NCBI GenBank assembly: GCA_018262985.1
Contig: JADFDI010000003.1
Span: forward strand, 347,577-411,576
Source of the DNA: Spirochaetota bacterium
GTDB lineage: Bacteria > Spirochaetota > Spirochaetia > Treponematales > UBA12059
DNA: 64,000 bases
Reading direction: 5' to 3'
Part shown: positions 62,991 to 64,000 of the stretch, piece by piece
Numbering within the stretch: position 1 is the first letter of the stretch
How the letters are laid out: each line of letters opens with the position of its first letter
The notes under the pieces: generated by a model
Told to the model about the DNA's origin: nothing
The model's database searches: none
What the model saw: the letters and a program-made list of their open reading frames with translations, nothing else
Program-made: the position numbers and the translations under genes

Positions 62991-64000
62991 CTACCTCGCC
63001 TTGGCCAGCCGGAGCGGCTGCTGGGTGGCTTCCACGGCGTCGCGCCACAGGCTGCCCTCGGGGTCGACCTTCGCGCGGCGCGCCACCGCGGTGGCGGCCG
63101 GGATGTGGACGAACTCGTTGTTGACCATGCCGACCACGAGGCGGGTCTTTCCCGCCATGGCGGCGTGCACCGCGTTGTTGCCGAGCCGCTCGCAGTAGAC
63201 GGAGTCGGTGGGAATGGCGGGCGCGGAGCGGATCATGTAGCTCGGGTCGATGTACTTGAGGTTGATCTCGACGCCCTTCGCCCGGAAGTGGTCCTGGATG
63301 CGGTCGCGCAGGTAGGCGCCGATGTCGCCGAGCCGGCGGTTGCCCGAGGCGTCCGTGCCCTCGCTCTTCGCCAGTATCTCCTGCCCCGCGCCCTCCGCGG
63401 CCACCACGACGGCGTGGCCGCGCCGTTCGAGCCTGGCTTCCAGCGCCGCGAGCAGGCCGTCGGGGCCCTCGAGCTCGAAGGGCGCCTCGGGAATCAGCAC
63501 GAAGTTGGCCTCGTGCACCGCGAGCACCGTATGCACCGCGATGAAGCCGGAGTCGCGCCCCATGAGCTTGACGAGGCCGATGCCGTTCATGGAGGAATGG
63601 GCCTCCGCGTGCGCCGCGGTGACGGCGGCGGCGGCCTCGGCGACGGCCGTCTCGAAGCCGAAGCTGCGGTCGATGTAGAGCAGGTCGTTGTCGATGGTCT
63701 TCGGGATGCCGACCACGGCGATCTTGAGGCCGCGGCGCTCCACCTCGTCGGCGATGGCTATGGCGCCCTTCAGGGTGCCGTCGCCGCCGATCGCGAAGAG
63801 CATGTTGAGGTTGAGCCGCTCGATGGCGTCCACGATCTCGCTCGTCCGCTCCCCCCCGCCCCGCGAGGATCCGAGTATGGAGCCGCCGATCTTGTGGATG
63901 TCGTCGACCACGTCGGGGTCGAGGGGCTTGACCGCCAGGTTGTGCTCCGGCAGGAAGCCCTGGTAGCCGTAGCGCACGCCGACCACGCGCCGGACGCCGT
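62991..64000 (-). CDS. 6-phosphofructokinase, N-terminus outside window
   Basis: About 336 residues are visible; the frame continues past the right edge. It has GGDGTLKGA, the substrate motif [21 protein letters not shown] and the MGRDSGFIA motif. A Gly in GGDG (rather than the GGDD of pyrophosphate-dependent enzymes) points to ATP, while the Lys in PKTIDND is shared with the PPi-dependent and long clades. So the cofactor is uncertain. It lies first in an operon with the REC-STAS-REC regulator (3-base gap). Confidence 0.9.
   Translation of the reverse strand, partial: GVRRVVGVRYGYQGFLPEHNLAVKPLDPDVVDDIHKIGGSILGSSRGGGERTSEIVDAIERLNLNMLFAIGGDGTLKGAIAIADEVERRGLKIAVVGIPKTIDNDLLYIDRSFGFETAVAEAAAAVTAAHAEAHSSMNGIGLVKLMGRDSGFIAVHTVLAVHEANFVLIPEAPFELEGPDGLLAALEARLERRGHAVVVAAEGAGQEILAKSEGTDASGNRRLGDIGAYLRDRIQDHFRAKGVEINLKYIDPSYMIRSAPAIPTDSVYCERLGNNAVHAAMAGKTRLVVGMVNNEFVHIPAATAVARRAKVDPEGSLWRDAVEATQQPLRLAKAR

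Noticed and set aside
62991-63986. PFK start at 63986
   Set aside because: That GTG is internal; the frame continues to the window edge with family-like sequence, so the gene is truncated by the window.

Overview
The window is GC-rich bacterial chromosome, densely packed with genes on both strands. The gene set fits a Spirochaetota-like organism. It has a moxR/DUF58/batABCD operon, a long (710 aa) RecJ, a small outer-membrane barrel resembling the Borrelia BAPKO_0422 family, a double-length UPRTase-like protein, many lipoproteins, and chemotaxis and hybrid two-component proteins. This placement rests on gene content and style alone; no 16S rRNA gene or ribosomal protein is present to confirm it.

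Layout. 1-7.3 kb: a truncated subtilisin-like lipoprotein protease, two envelope or unknown proteins, and a 1470-residue activase of the 2-hydroxyacyl-CoA dehydratase type. 7.3-12.4 kb: a potassium-uptake cassette (KdpD-like kinase, KdpE-like regulator, KtrB/TrkH channel, KtrA/TrkA subunit) bracketed by near-identical 115-bp direct repeats. 12.4-17.4 kb: a single-chain ABC exporter of the MRP/ABCC type and an HSL-family esterase. 17.4-18.1 kb: tRNA-Gln and tRNA-Glu, followed by tandem 198-bp units made from the tRNA-Glu 3' end, a terminator, an inverted copy of the tRNA end and a structured insert. 18.2-31.4 kb: redox enzymes, recJ, pyrimidine phosphorylase, thpR, recO, rhomboid protease, a HAD nucleotidase, PduL-type phosphotransacylase and a UPRTase-like protein. 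31.4-42.6 kb: TPR lipoprotein, chemoreceptor, membrane acyltransferase-like protein, GNAT, DDAH, envelope proteins, a Kelch lipoprotein, a tail-fibre-like Cys6 protein, NudC and an AraC-GyrI regulator. 42.6-49.3 kb: a palindrome array, GltS, a small HTH regulator with a hydrolase, a PlsC-zinc-ribbon protein and an insertion sequence. 49.3-57.3 kb: the Bat operon with an Smr protein. 57.3-64 kb: infA, a DksA-type protein, histidinol phosphatase, and an operon of phosphofructokinase, a REC-STAS-REC regulator and a hybrid histidine kinase.

How the genes work together. Pyrimidine salvage is spread over one region: nucleoside phosphorylase, pyrimidine nucleotidase-like HAD and UPRTase. Potassium uptake is packaged with its own two-component system. 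The Bat genes form one tightly coupled envelope operon in which most start and stop codons overlap. The phosphofructokinase shares a transcript with a two-protein phosphorelay, which suggests a link between carbon flux and signalling.

The most unusual content is non-coding. First, an 18-bp sequence is dispersed through intergenic regions and is identical to the terminal inverted repeats of the insertion sequence at 48.0-49.3 kb. Second, the tRNA-Glu-derived tandem units carry inserts whose stems show compensatory changes between copies. Third, a four-copy array of 46-bp palindromes is flanked by a duplicated gene tail. These are the best candidates for undescribed biology here.
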